Positions 24,133 to 36,299 of a DNA stretch of 64,000 nt are shown here, in pieces. The DNA lies in contig CM055608.1 of the NCBI GenBank assembly GCA_029379385.1, positions 17,110,350-17,174,349 of the forward strand. Reading direction: 5' to 3'. The notes below the pieces were generated by a model. The model ran no database searches. It worked only from the letters and a program-made list of their open reading frames with translations, and was not told the DNA's origin. The stretch is from Quillaja saponaria (Eukaryota; Streptophyta; Magnoliopsida; Fabales; Quillajaceae). The position numbers and the translations under genes were made by a program. Positions within the stretch are counted from its first letter, which is position 1. Each line of letters starts with the position of its first letter.

Positions 24133-27100
24133 TGTCACGACCCAAACTGTGGTTATGACTGGCTAGTGGATCAGGGTGAATGTAGATCCACCATGACCCA
24201 AACAAGCCTACAAAGGTTCTTGAAACAAACTACATTAGTCCATCTAAAAATTGGATACTTAAAAGTTTGTAAACCTGATAGAATAATAACATAATACACA
24301 AATAGTCATCCATAACCGAAAGCACATAACATAATAGAATAAATCCTAGAATAAGGCCGTAGTATAATTTAATTTACAAATACACAGACACAAATACAAC
24401 TAGGTCTAAGTTAAAAGGCTGGGAATACAAAATAGAACTTCACATGGAGAACTTCTCCCGAATCAAAACTCAGAAAACAAGATCAACTATTTGAAAACAA
24501 AAACATTAACTAACAAGGGTGAGTCATAAAGACTTCGTGAATAGATAATATGTAATATAGCAAGCGGGGAATAAGCCAAAACACGAATATTTTATCAATA
24601 GTCAATTTATATAAAAATACATTTTTAATAACATAAGTAAGGTGATTAAACAGTTTTCAATAACGATTTGGTAAGAGAAATATAACAAAAAATCTCAAAG
24701 TAACGTGAGCAAACCATTTTACATAATCATTTTAGGAAAAATCATAATTAAGCATTATACAATATCAAAACTGTCAAACCGAAATACATATATAGGTACA
24801 ACGAGTCAACGTCAAAACCCTATTAACTAGGGTGTATCCGTCAATTCATACAAATTATCGAACATTTTGGTTACAACAAGTCAGTGCAAAACCCCCACTA
24901 ACTAGGGTATCAAATCCGTCAATTCATACAAACTGTCGGACCCTTTGATTACAACGAGTCAATGCCAAACCTCCACTAATTAGGGTATCAAACTCATTAC
25001 TACATATGTTGGCCCACACATGGGGTTAGGGCATCCTTCCCTAACTAGGTACCATATCTGAAAAATAAATTATGTGCACATAGGCTAACTATACATTTTT
25101 TGCTCAGGTGTTCTAACAAGGATTATTCAATAAAGCAATCCAGAAGAAAAATAGAATATGTGATTAATAAAGTTATGCCAAGATGAAAACCAAGAAAATC
25201 AATGGAAGCATCTCCAACATTATTATCCAAATAACAAATATTCCAATATTTACTTTTGAAATCAAATAAGTCCATCAAATCCAAAGTCAAATACAGTTGT
25301 ATAAGTCAAAATAACATAAATCAACTCTCATTCCAAGTGACAATATTGATTTCAAATTTATTCAAAGCATATGTCCAATGACACTTATCAAATAAGAGAT
25401 GATGAAATGTTAAATTGTTTGCCCTTGGTGATTATATTCAAGAATATAAAGTAACTAATAATGATATCCATGTATACATAAGTGATTCAAAATTGATCTT
25501 TAAATTGTTTGATGATTGAAATGCACTTTCAAAATCATTTACATACAAACTAGTTTGAAAAGCTTGAAAGATCATAAGTCAAGTTTAAGTAAAATATGTT
25601 GATACAAGAAGTAGTGATGCATCTGGTGAGTACAATGAAAATACTATACAAGGAACTCTCCCCTCACAGTACAAGCAAAGCTTCCAAGAAAGTCAGGAAC
25701 TGAAAGTCACCCAACATAAGGTGTAGGAGTCTTTAACAAGTCTAGAACAATTTCAAATGACGATATAATATGCATCTCGAAGTCAAACTGAATAACCAAG
25801 GATTAGTAGCAATGAAGTCCGAATTCAAAGTTAACCCCATATAACACATCCTAACACATTCAAATCTAACGAATTCCAAAAGTGGCTAAAACGTGCTAAT
25901 TTAACCTTAGTGAGCTCAAAACCAAAAAGTTTATAGATATACCATACCTAAAGAATATGTTAAATATCAAGATTCTTAAAGTTTCGCTAACTAACAAAAA
26001 TATACAATTCCAACAATTTTCCAAATCCAACAATTTCAAAGTATGATTTAGAATTACCTATTTACCCAAATCAACCTAACAATTTTATCTCCCACACTTA
26101 TAATAAATTACAATTCAAAAAAATAAAATCTCAAAACTTGAATTTACACAATTTTCACATTTAGCTCCCAACCAATGTTCCAACACCAAAAATAACATTC
26201 TAGTATTTGAATTTTCACAATCAAACACCAACACAAATTACCAATAGTTAAATAATAGAAATTCCAATAAGCAAGATTGGGCTAGGGTTTTCAATTTAGG
26301 GGAATGAATAGACAATTCAAGCACTCACAATTGGAATCAAGAGAACACAATTTCCTTTGTAATTTCAAGTTCACTAAGTAAAGCAATTAGCTTATTACAA
26401 TGCAAGGAAATTCAAGAGAACAAGAAAGACCAATAGGTCACTAATTTACCTTGATGATTTGGGATAATTTGGATGCTTAATAGGAGCTGGAATGGCCACC
26501 TAAAGTGGCAAGAAACATAGCAAAAATGGATTGAAATTAGCCCCAAAGACGAGCTAAAATAGGAGCTGTTTTGGATGGCTTTGTGGGGCTGCCTTGGGTG
26601 GCATTTGGAAGCTGTTTCAGGTTGCTATTTGGAAATAGAAATAAGTCTGAAAAGGAAGGGAAAAGGCACTAAAACAACCATTAAAAATAGTCTAAAAAGG
26701 GATTGAAATAACAGAAAAAGCATAAGTTAAAATGAAGGCAAAATAGAGCTATGTTGGAAGGATTGAAAGGGTAGACTTTGAGGGCTTTTAGGTGGGCCTT
26801 AAAGGGAGAAAAGAGACCTCTTGAAGCTCCCATGGCTAATGCAAAGAGACAAGGACAAAGAACTTGAATAAAGAGGAGGAATGAGGAAGGAAAAAGGAAA
26901 AATGAAAAGAAAGAAAAGGGAAAATGGAAAAAGGAGAAAAAAAAAAAGTGGGTGGGGACACTTATCTCCCATTATATGGTCCATAAGGATTTCCCAAGTT
27001 AAAATTTGAAAATGAGTTCTCAAAGCTTTACCTAGTTTAATGTGAACTCCCAAAATTGTAAATGATTAACTTTAAAATCCTTGTATTATTTAAATCATGC

Positions 27101-27225
27101 AATAATAATTTAGTTATTCTGTAAAATGAAAGCTTGTGTAATTTACTTAAATAATTTTATCGGCTTTAAAAAAAATTCAAAATAGTTTTTGGGACTCACT
27201 AAGTTATTATAGCCAGTTTGACACA
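24133..27225 (-). mobile_element. Long LTR of a chromovirus-like Ty3/gypsy element
   Basis: The plus strand begins TGTCACGACCC at 24133; read on the minus strand the unit ends GGGTCGTGACA and is followed by a primer-binding-like site, the usual end of Tekay-type LTRs. The proposed start is TGTGTCAAACTGG at 27225 on the minus strand, with CA/TG termini. A TATA-like ATATAATGG lies near 26975 on the minus strand. The unit holds an internal 75-base tandem array (24798-25000). About 3.1 kb is long but within the range of this clade. No second LTR is in the window. The high-coordinate border is less sure than the low one. Confidence 0.55.
24798..25000. repeat. Tandem repeat of about 75 bases, 2.7 copies
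   Basis: Units start near 24798, 24873 and 24950 with 'acaacgagtca' or 'acaacaagtca', followed by 'aactagggt' and 'gtcaattcatacaaa'. It lies within the gypsy LTR. Confidence 0.8.
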
Positions 27226-28189
27226 TTTACGTGAAATTTCAAGTCCACTAATTAAGAACAACTGTAAATACAATTCATCACATAAAGATACAATTAATTA
27301 AGTATGTATATGTCAAACAATTAAGCTTTGTTCCAAATTAATTCCTTCATGCAAATTCATACTTGCAGCCAACTTTAACCAATTTGTTGTACTATTATAC
27401 AGCTCCAAACAAGAAATGTGATACCTATTTTGAAAGATGCATATCTATATTAATTTATCCAAGTAATAGAATTGGATTTTGATTCTCCTAGAGGAAGTTA
27501 TGGCCAATTTACTAAGGTATAATCAGAGTTGTCAAAATCCTGTGTTTTGTAAAATTTGGCTTAACTTCTAAGAACTAACTATATTAATATACACATTCAA
27601 TTATCATGTATGATACATTTATAGAAAGCTACACTTGTGTACTAATTTATCCTTCAAACGGATTGTTATTTGTATTTGTTTAACTTAATTTATGCTAATT
27701 GGATCACTGAAAGGTCGATATGCTAGAATCCTATATTTCTAGGATTTTAATATGGGCTAATCTACTAGTCCAAATATTACAGACCATATGTCATTTTAAA
27801 GCTACACAAGTCCATTTTTTAACACATCAATCGGAATTATATTTAGACATTTTTATGAAAAGATATAAGTATTCTGAGTGAACAATTGTCATATATCTAA
27901 TTGAACAATTTTATGTTAGCATCAAAATTTTAATGCATTTCCACTTCATGCTACCAATTAATGCAATAAGCTGTAATTCTTACCAAAAAAAGAAAAGAAA
28001 ATTAGCACAAAGACATTATTTTAGTTATTTCCATACACTTAACCACAAAATTTATTAGTACAACTCTAAATTTACTCACAATTGAATCACTGCTTCATAA
28101 ATTTTAGGCAATTCAAGCGCATAAATAAGTATACAAGTACAAAGACATGTAAATATGCATTCATACAATATTTTGAAATTCTGAAGTAC
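27226..28189. other. No recognisable gene
   Basis: AT-rich sequence between the gypsy LTR and the truncated end of the Athila 3' LTR. It could be further U3 sequence of the LTR at 24133 or ordinary intergenic DNA. Confidence 0.35.
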
Positions 28190-28828
28190 TACAACAACAT
28201 AATTGAAAAAGTTATTACAAGTAATAAGAAAATAAGAAGAAGAAAGAAGCAGAATACTAGAGTTTCTCAGCTCCAAATCTCCACAAGCTCCATGCTATAT
28301 CTCTCACTCTTACTCTGTTGTCTTTTAATGTTATAACCTTCACCTCTTTATCTAGGTCTTTGCCTCCTAGTTTAACAAAACTATGAATCCTTGATAATAT
28401 AGGACAGGGCCACGGCACTTCCTTCCTTGGCATTGTGGCACCATAGCCTCTAACTATTCCTTATTGGACTCTGCCTTGTCACATTGCTACATCGTCATGC
28501 ATGACTTCGTGGTGTTGCCTTCAATATTTTCCTACGAAGTTTTCTTCAATATAGGCACTATGGCTTCTACCTTCTAGGAGTTACAACACTTTCTTCTTTG
28601 ACTTGCTCTTGAAATTATTTAGAGTAGGCGACATCTCATCCCTTCTTATGACGTTAGGGCGCGTTTCTCTCTGACTTCAAATTTAACTAAAACACTTTAA
28701 ACTCCTAAACAAACTAGAATAGACACAAAATATTAATTTTAAATGAAATCTAACACTAAACTCTAGGATTTAGCTCAAATTAGGAATTAAAAGTGTAGTA
28801 AAAAGAACTTTATTTTATAGAGTTATCA
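28190..28828 (-). repeat. Truncated 3' LTR of the Athila-type element
   Basis: Begins TGATAACTCTA at 28828 on the minus strand and matches the 5' LTR until about 28190 ('acaacataattgaaaaagt'), after which similarity stops. The missing R/U5 side would be about 700 bases. It also lacks about 190 bases present in the 5' LTR. Confidence 0.8.
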
Positions 28829-30239
28829 CACCTCCAAACTTAACATTTTGCTAGTTTTGATCAAAAGAAAGAAGACAAACCAAATAGAACAACAAGTAAA
28901 CTTATCAATGATGAACTAATTATTCCTCTAAAATCCTCAAATTTTATAATAAAGACTTTACTCAAGGCAAATTATAAGTAAAACTTCAATTTATCATGTT
29001 TGGGCAAACTTCATGTGTGCATGTGTGAAAGGCCTCTTTACCAAGGTTAACAAATCTAAAGAAATTTCTAGTAGAATAACCTATGGACCATAATTAAACC
29101 CTTAGAAATTCATCTTTCCTTCCTTCTCCCCCCTAATTTAGGCTAACATTTAGTCAAAAATCAATAGGTCTTAAACATAATTTGTAATGTAAGACTAGGG
29201 TAATGGTTAGATGAAAAGAATTATTAAGCTTACTTACCCCACAATTGTGGGCTTTACTTTGCTTTTGCCATCGTTTGGTGCCAATTCCTATTCAACTCGA
29301 GTTTAATATTTTTTCATTTGTAACCTGATTTCTCTTATTTGTGGGCATGACTCATGATTGTTTCCCACTTTTCCTTTCTTTATCTCTCTTTTTATTTTTT
29401 ATTGCTAAACCTTTGGTTTGCACTTTCTTAAGGAAGATATCAAACATACCTCCAAACTTATTTTTTCTTTTGAGGTGGGGATAAAGGAAAGATTCTCTCT
29501 TCCTTGGATCATTTACTCCTAACTTACTTTAAGTTCACCTTTAATTCAAACTACAATTCATAATCAATGTGCTCAAAATAATAAGGTGCAAATAGGGTAT
29601 ATTAATAAAGGATTTGGCTAAAATGCATGGTTTCAAGAAAGAATAGGCTTAAACTCAAAGTGGGTGTCAAAAAATTTAATTATCAAGTTGGATAAGAAAG
29701 GCTCAACCGATCCTAAGATGGCCTATATCACGTTTTCAACTAAGTCTCATCTAGGATTTCGCCTCAAGAGAAATCCAAACTAAGTATAGGGTTCAAAGAC
29801 AGTCTAAGGGTTATTCTAACATAAATATCTCTAAAGAACATTGAACCTAGGTAAAAATAGCCTTGTGCATGAATGTGTGAAATCTGCCGTAATTACAATA
29901 CACAAAAATAATTTATGTATCTTGTCCAAAAAATAAAAATTCAAGGCAAAAATATGGTGTTATTATAGGATTATCAAAACATTAATCAACATTAAGACAA
30001 ATCTAATTGTTCAACACTTTACGAAAAAGAAATCCACATTACAACCTATGGTCCATAGTCTAAACAAAGTATAGAGGTTACAACTAAACAAATTACAAAA
30101 TTTAAACAATTAATACAACTTGAACAGTTACCAGCCCCTCATTCCCAAAAAAAAAAACTTAGACTAAGCAGTGTCCTAATGCTTATGAAATAAAAGGAAA
30201 AAAACTATAATAAAATAATAAAAATAAAAGAAAACTCCC
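28829..30239. other. Athila 3' noncoding region and polypurine tract
   Basis: No frame is readable. On the minus strand the sequence AAGTTTGGAGGTG lies immediately before the 3' LTR start TGATAAC at 28828; it is the polypurine primer for second-strand synthesis, slightly decayed. Confidence 0.6.
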
Positions 30240-31287
30240 TCATTCATCAAACGTGATGTCCTCATCAACCTCTGGAGGAGGGAAAAAAGCTGGCTGCTTT
30301 ATGCAAGGAAGGAATGTACTTGGGTCCATCCCACTCCTAACCATTAATCCTACAAAAATTGATTATTTTACTTTAGCATTTCATGGTTGTACTGTCAATG
30401 CACCTCACTCTGTACCTCTAAGCGTGAAATACGAAGACCTATTGTGAATGATCGAATGTTCATGGGCTCAAGATATGTCAGAGCAACACCACTACCCTCA
30501 CCGATTGCATGGCTCCTACTTAGGAACTTCTTTATCAGATTGTCATCGAGGGGTTCTTTGGATGCTCAACTGGCCCTAGCCAAGTGGCATAGTTCCGTTA
30601 TCAAAAATGGGAACCAGAGGCTCAAGTGCTTTCCATTTGCACTTTACAGTATAGAACTATGTATCACTTTACCAACATCAATGGACTTAACCTTCATGAT
30701 AGCATGAAGCATAAGTGCTCTATCCATGGTGACTTCAATGGCATGTCCAAGTCGACAAGCAGACTGGCTAATATAAAATAATACCAAGCTCTGGATATCA
30801 TCTCTAACTAGGTTGCTCTAAAGTGAATCGAATCCCCATTTGTCATCTTCAAAATGGAAGCGGGATAACACAGGTCGCCAATTACCTTAGTGTAATTGAC
30901 TGTCCCCGAGCATAAGTCATGTAATCATCCTCTTTAAAGCTCAGGAACCCATAAAAGTTGTTGATGGTGATGCTATCAAAGGGTACCATCTTACCACGCA
31001 CATAAGCACGTCTATCAACCTGCTCCAGGACGTTGGCATAGAAACTCCCGAACCACTTGAATAACTGCCACTTGTGCGATTGCACATAACTTCCCCCATT
31101 GTCTTGTATCAATAACTGAATGGATGAAAATGAAGTAGATTCGGGTGAGTTCAAACCCTCGTTGTTGCACGATACTCTTGGTCAGCATTTGGGCTTTATA
31201 TCAACCCTTAGCCTCATATGATACATACTTAGCTGTGTCATAGAGGGCGAAAGAGGTAGTGATAGTGTGGGCCTACTTATGAGCCAT
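30240..31287 (-). pseudogene. Athila env-like ORF (putative plant transposon protein domain)
   Basis: The minus strand starts Met-Ala-His-Lys-stop at 31287, then reads a degraded N-terminus. 31154-30882 encodes 'FYANVLEQVDRRAYVRGKMV' and 'FDSITINNFYG', the hallmark of the 'putative plant transposon protein' domain found downstream of pol in Athila elements. Beyond it, about 30720-30460 keeps a 'SIDVGKVIHSSI' segment and 'LITELCHLA'. It ends Glu-Val-Asp-Glu-Asp-Ile-Thr-Phe-Asp-Glu-stop at 30240. About 349 codons are spanned, with several stops. No membrane anchor is evident. Confidence 0.75.
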
Positions 31288-31289
31288 TT

Positions 31290-32599
31290 AAACCTATAAA
31301 AATAATAAAACACAAACCTAATTTTCCCATCAACAAGTCAACAACAACACAAAATTTAACAAATGGTCTCAGACCCATGTAACATTAACAAGGCATCTAA
31401 CATTAACATTCTTAGGCATAGTGCAGTCAGGCAAAATTAGCTCAAATGATCCCACTAATATCAATTTTAAACCCACCCCCAAACTCATTCGACAAGATAT
31501 ATGTATATAATTTCAATGCAAATAAACTAAGAAATGGAATTGGATGGTATAGAATCACAATAATTACTCAAATCAATAAAATAATGCAATATAACCATAT
31601 AAGCATACATTCTTAACCCAAAACATAATCCTTACGTAACATAAACCCAAACATAAAAGATAATGAATAATGAAAATCATCAACAAAGAGTATCTAAATT
31701 CATAATCTAGGCATGTATATCCATAGAAACTCATTAAGTTCACATAAGCCCATGAAAATTGAAGAAAAGGAGAAAAGTCAAAGAACTTACTTTTTAGATT
31801 TTATCCCCAAACCAAGTGAATAAGGGCATGGTTGATGTGTGATTGTGGGAACCTATAAGATTAGATTTTTTAGGAGTTGAATAATACGATTTTTAGCCCT
31901 AAGAGTCTAATTTTGGGGAGAGGAAACTAAGGATTTGATATTATATGAGTTAGGGATTCTGATTTAGTGTTTTAAAATTGAAATCTTAATAGTGGTGTGA
32001 GGCACATGGTCTTGGGCGCTACGGTGCTAAGCCCTAAAATTTTGAATTTGGAAAATATTGGGGTTATCACCACAACGTTCATGAATAGATGCCATGGCAC
32101 AAAGCTTACTATTTCAAACCCATATTTTTTTAAAGTCGAACCGCCACAGTGCCAATGTCGAGGAGCCGCTTCACAAAGCTCTCTGAGTTTAATTTAATTT
32201 TTTTCTAGTTTTGGCGTGCCACGACGTGGTTTTAGGAATAGCCACTGACATTATTCTCTCGAACCTTTTGTTTTAAAACATAGGGAATGGGAGTTGCAGA
32301 ATGATCTTATTTGAGGCCTCAGCATCAAGCTTACAGGTTGCCTTACCTGATATTTGTGCATGGGGTGCTGCAGCGAAGGATCAGTAACTACCGTGGCGTC
32401 TTAGCTTATATGTGAACTACTGGTTGTTCCCTGAAAAAATAAAAGGCAAAAGCTAAGTTAGTTTCAACACTTATATATAAAATTGACAAAAATAAAATAA
32501 GAAAAAGGGTTTAAGAACTTAGGTTTCCTTCCAAGAAGTGCTTGGTTTAAAATCATCAGCTTGACTTGGTTATGCTTAAGTGGCATCATCAAAGTACAT
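31290..32599. other. Spacer between integrase and env-like region
   Basis: No frame is readable on the minus strand. A plus-strand frame at 31997-32197 has no support. Such spacers are normal in Athila elements. Confidence 0.5.
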
Positions 32600-33940
32600 G
32601 GAAGTATGTTTGTGATCAATATCTCCCCCCCAATAGCATTTAAGCCTTTGTCCATTCACTTTGAATGTCTTATGCAGATTCGTGGCAGTCAGCTCCACAG
32701 CTTCGTATGGAAATAATTTAAAGATAGTGAAAGGATCGTACCATCTTAACTTGAGCTTTCCTCAAAAGAGCCTTAACCGGGAGGTGTACAGTAAGACTTG
32801 TTGACCTGGCTTAAAGCGACGCTCAACAATCCTTTATGACACCTCTTAATCTTCTCCTTGTACAGTTTTGCATTCTTATAGGCATTAAGCCTAAATTTAT
32901 CCATGTCATTTACTTCGAGAAGCCTCTTCTCACTAGCTGACTCAATATCAAAATTAAACTTCTTGATAGCTTAATAGGTATTGTGCTCTAACTTAACTAG
33001 TAGGTAGAAAAATTTGCCAAAATTCTGTCAAATTGGAGATATACCTAAAGAAGTCTAGTAGGCTGTATGTTATGGTCATAGTGAATCATCCAATTGTTTA
33101 GACTAGTCCTTTCTAGAAGGATATATTGTCCTCTGTAATATCCTTTTTATCTCTTGATTAGAGACCTTAGCTTGGCCACTTAATTGTGGATGATATGCTA
33201 GTGCCACATTGTGTTCCACTCTATATTTATCGAGAAGGACCCTCACTTATTTGTTGCAAAAGTGAGACCCTCTATCACTAATAATGGCTCAATATATGCC
33301 AAAGCATGTAAAGATCTTCTTCTTAAGGAAGCTTCTTATGACTTTGGAGTCATTGGCTGGCACAACAATAGACTATGCACATTTGGAGACGAGTCCACAA
33401 CAACAAGGATATATTAGTTGGTGTATGATGAGATGAATGGACCCATGAAGTTTATCTCTCATATATCAAGTAATTCAACCTCTAGAATATTGGTGATTGG
33501 CATCTCATTCTTCCTAGAGATGCTGCCAATTCTTTGACATATATCACATTTGGAAATAAACTCATTAGTGTTCTTAAATAAAGTGGGCTAATAAAAACCT
33601 GATTTGAGTACTTTTGCAATTGTTCGGTTTTTTCCAAAATGTCCTCCATACTTTAAAGCATGGTAATGGTGGAGTATGCTCTCAATTTCCTCCTCCGGAG
33701 CACACCTTTTTAAAATATGGTCAGGACAATGCTTAAAAAACAATGGGTTATCCCAATAAAATATTTAACATCATCTAAAAACTTTTGCTTTTGTTAAGAG
33801 TTTATTTCAAGAGGAAAGACTTTTCTAATTGAATAGTTAACAAAGTCAGCATACCAGGGCAACTTCTTGTGAACAACTTGGAAGAGTTGTTAGTCCGAGA
33901 AGGTCTCATTAGTTATTGTGGGCTCAGCTACCTTGTCTTC
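32600..33940 (-). pseudogene. Athila RNase H end and integrase
   Basis: Minus-strand frames between about 33460 and 33100 keep an 'NFMGPF' segment, a 'YILVVVD' strand containing the second catalytic Asp context, a 'GSHFCN'-like segment and 'YHPQLSGQAK'. The C-terminal part near 32820-32620 keeps 'ERRFKPGQQVLLY' and 'HKTFKVNGQRLK', the usual end of integrase in this clade. There are many stops. Confidence 0.75.
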
Positions 33941-34361
33941 CCCTTCTAGCCTTGATAAGTGACCAGCTACTTGGTTTTTCGAGCCCTGTCAGTCTCTAAT
34001 CTCCAGTCAAACTCTTGAAGCAATAGAATCCACATTATCAACTTTTCTTGTCAATCAAACACTTAATAGCAAAGTGGTCAGTAAAAATAATAACTTCAGT
34101 TCCAATAAGATAAGAATGAAATTTTTCAAAAGCAAACAATACTGCTAACAATTCTTTTTTAGTTGTGGAATAATTCAATTAGGCACTGGTTAATGTTTTA
34201 CTAGCATAGTAAATAGAGCGAAAAACCTTTTTCCTTATGCTGCCCTAAAACTGCACCTACTGCAAAGTAACTTATGTCGCATATCAATTCAAAGGTAGGC
34301 TCCAATTGGGGATAACAATTATAATGGCTAGTATTAACTTCTTTTTGGACTCTAAAAACAC

Positions 34362-35578
34362 AACTAGACATGACTCATCAAATTTAAATAGGGTGTCTTT
34401 TTATAAGAGATTACAAAGAGGTTTAGAAATTCAAAAAAATCTTTTATGAATTTCCTATAGAAACCGGTATGGCCTAGAAAGTTTCTAATTCCTTTCAAGG
34501 GGATTAAGGTAGATAGAGCTAAAATAGAAACCATTGAAAAATTACCTTCCCATATAGCTGACCCCAACTAGTTTAGGATTTAAGGCTTAGTGGAGTCTAC
34601 CTCAATCCCTTTACTAGACACCCTATATCTTAGATTTATACCTTCTTATACCACAAAGTGACACTTTTCCTAATTTAAGACCAAGTTAATCTCTTCATAT
34701 CTTTTAAGTACATAATTTAGGTTATGGAGACATGCATCAAATGAATCACCAAAAGCAAAAAAGTCATCCATAAAAACCTCAAGGCCTTGCTCCACCATAT
34801 CAATGAAGATGGCCATTATACACCTTTGAAAGGTGGCAAAGGCATTGCAAAGGCGAAGGTGCCATAAAGGCAAGTAATAGTTTTATTTTCTTGGTCCTCC
34901 GAGGTTATAACAATTTTTTTATACCCCAAATAACCATCTAGAATGCAATAGAATTCCTTCCCTACCAACCAGTCTGGCATTTAATCAATGAATGGAAAAG
35001 GAAAGTGATCTTTCCTTATGGCCTTATTTAGCTTTAGGTAATCCATGCATACCCTCTAACCAATCACAGTTTTTGTTGGGATGAGTTTGCTCTTTGCATT
35101 AGCAATGACAATCATTCCTCCTTTCTTTGGTACACATTGGATTAGACTTACCCATGAGCTATTCGAGATTGGATAGATGATGCCCGCATCCAGCCACTAA
35201 ATGATCTCCTTCTTAACTACCTCCTTCATTATAGGATTGAGTCTCCTTTGATGCTCTATGGTAGCTTTATGGTTATCCTCCATGAGGATCTTGCAGCATG
35301 GAAAATGAGGGGTTTATACCCTTAATGTCAGTGGTAGTCCACCCCAATACCTTCTTGTGTTCTCTCAACACTTGAAAGAGCTTGTCTTCTTCCATGTTAG
35401 TAAGAAATGCAGAAATAATAACAGGCAAAGTAGAAGAAGAGCCTAGAAAAGCATACCTTAGATGAGTAGGCAAGGACTTGAGCTCTAAGGTAGGTGGTTC
35501 TTCAGTTAAGGGCTTAGACCTTGAAGGAGTGGATGGTGGTAATTCCAAATTTTCAAATCTTGAATTTTGTCTAGGCAA
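34362..35578 (-). pseudogene. Athila reverse transcriptase
   Basis: The linker 'LELKSLPTHLRYAFLG' and 'LREHKKVLGWTTTDIKGI' (35578-35273) precede the RT fold. Further on, 34873-34670 carries 'LCNAFATFQRC', 'EQGLEVFMDDFFAFGDSF' and 'LNYVLKRYEEINLVLN', so the catalytic FMDD box is still present. 34567-34364 carries the start of the connection region, 'IRNFLGHTGFYRKFIKDF'. The blocks are in different frames or split by stops. Confidence 0.85.
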
Positions 35579-35589
35579 TTACGGTGAGT

Positions 35590-36120
35590 TATCCAATAAC
35601 TTCATGTACTCAATAAACTCATCATCATCTCTATTAGTGTAAGAAAGTAAAGAATCTTTAAGAGGGTCATTTGGATCGTTTTCTGAAAATGCCTCTTCAG
35701 TAATATCACTCACCATATCTATTGTAAGGCATTCGTCATGTTCTAAAGAATAATTTATAGATTGAAAAATACATTAAATTACCCCTTGATTATTTTTTCT
35801 CATGGTAAGTTCGCCCTTTTCGACATTAATTAGTTTCTTTCCTGTTGCTAAGAACAGTCTTCCAAAAATAATATACACCTTTCTATCTTCTTCCATTCAA
35901 TAATTATAAAGTTAGTAGAGAAGATTAATTTATCTATCTTGATTAAAACATTCACTACAATTTCCATATGATATGTGACTGATCTATAGGCTAATTGTAG
36001 AGTGACAGAAGTGGGTTTTACTTCCCTTATTCCTAATTTTTAGTAGATTGATAGAGACATTAAATTAATACTAGCACCTAAACACAAAGTTCCTTAACAA
36101 AATATTGTGTACCTATTATG
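35590..36120 (-). pseudogene. Athila protease region
   Basis: Degraded frames on the minus strand retain a 'KIDKLIFSTNFII' segment and a 'GRLFLATGKKLINVEKGELT' segment, which match the C-terminal half of the retropepsin of this clade. An acidic linker of the 'DPNDPLKDSLLSY' kind follows. Stops interrupt it. Confidence 0.65.
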
Positions 36121-36299
36121 CAAATGATAGTAAAGCTACCTGGATCCTTTAGTTTAGAAAATGAGTTTCTTTTGAAGTATGGCACTGCATTTTCAATTAG
36201 TGCAACTGTTTCATAGTCACTAACCTTTTTTTTTTATAGACAAAATGTCCTTCATTAATTTTTTATAGTTTGACATTTATTCAAGAGCTTCGTGAATGG

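Noticed and set aside
24798..25000. Tandem repeats as a CRISPR-like or satellite array
   Set aside because: Only 2.7 contiguous units of 75 bases with no spacers, inside an LTR in a plant nuclear context.
26799..27053. 84-codon minus-strand frame with a very hydrophobic Phe/Leu/Ser stretch
   Set aside because: It reads a purine-rich stretch of plus-strand LTR sequence; low-complexity translation, not a membrane protein.
30253..30707. Two overlapping plus-strand open frames of 64 and 106 codons
   Set aside because: They are the antisense of the Athila env-like region, whose motifs read on the minus strand.
33211..33417. Plus-strand open frame of 68 codons
   Set aside because: Antisense of the Athila integrase core.
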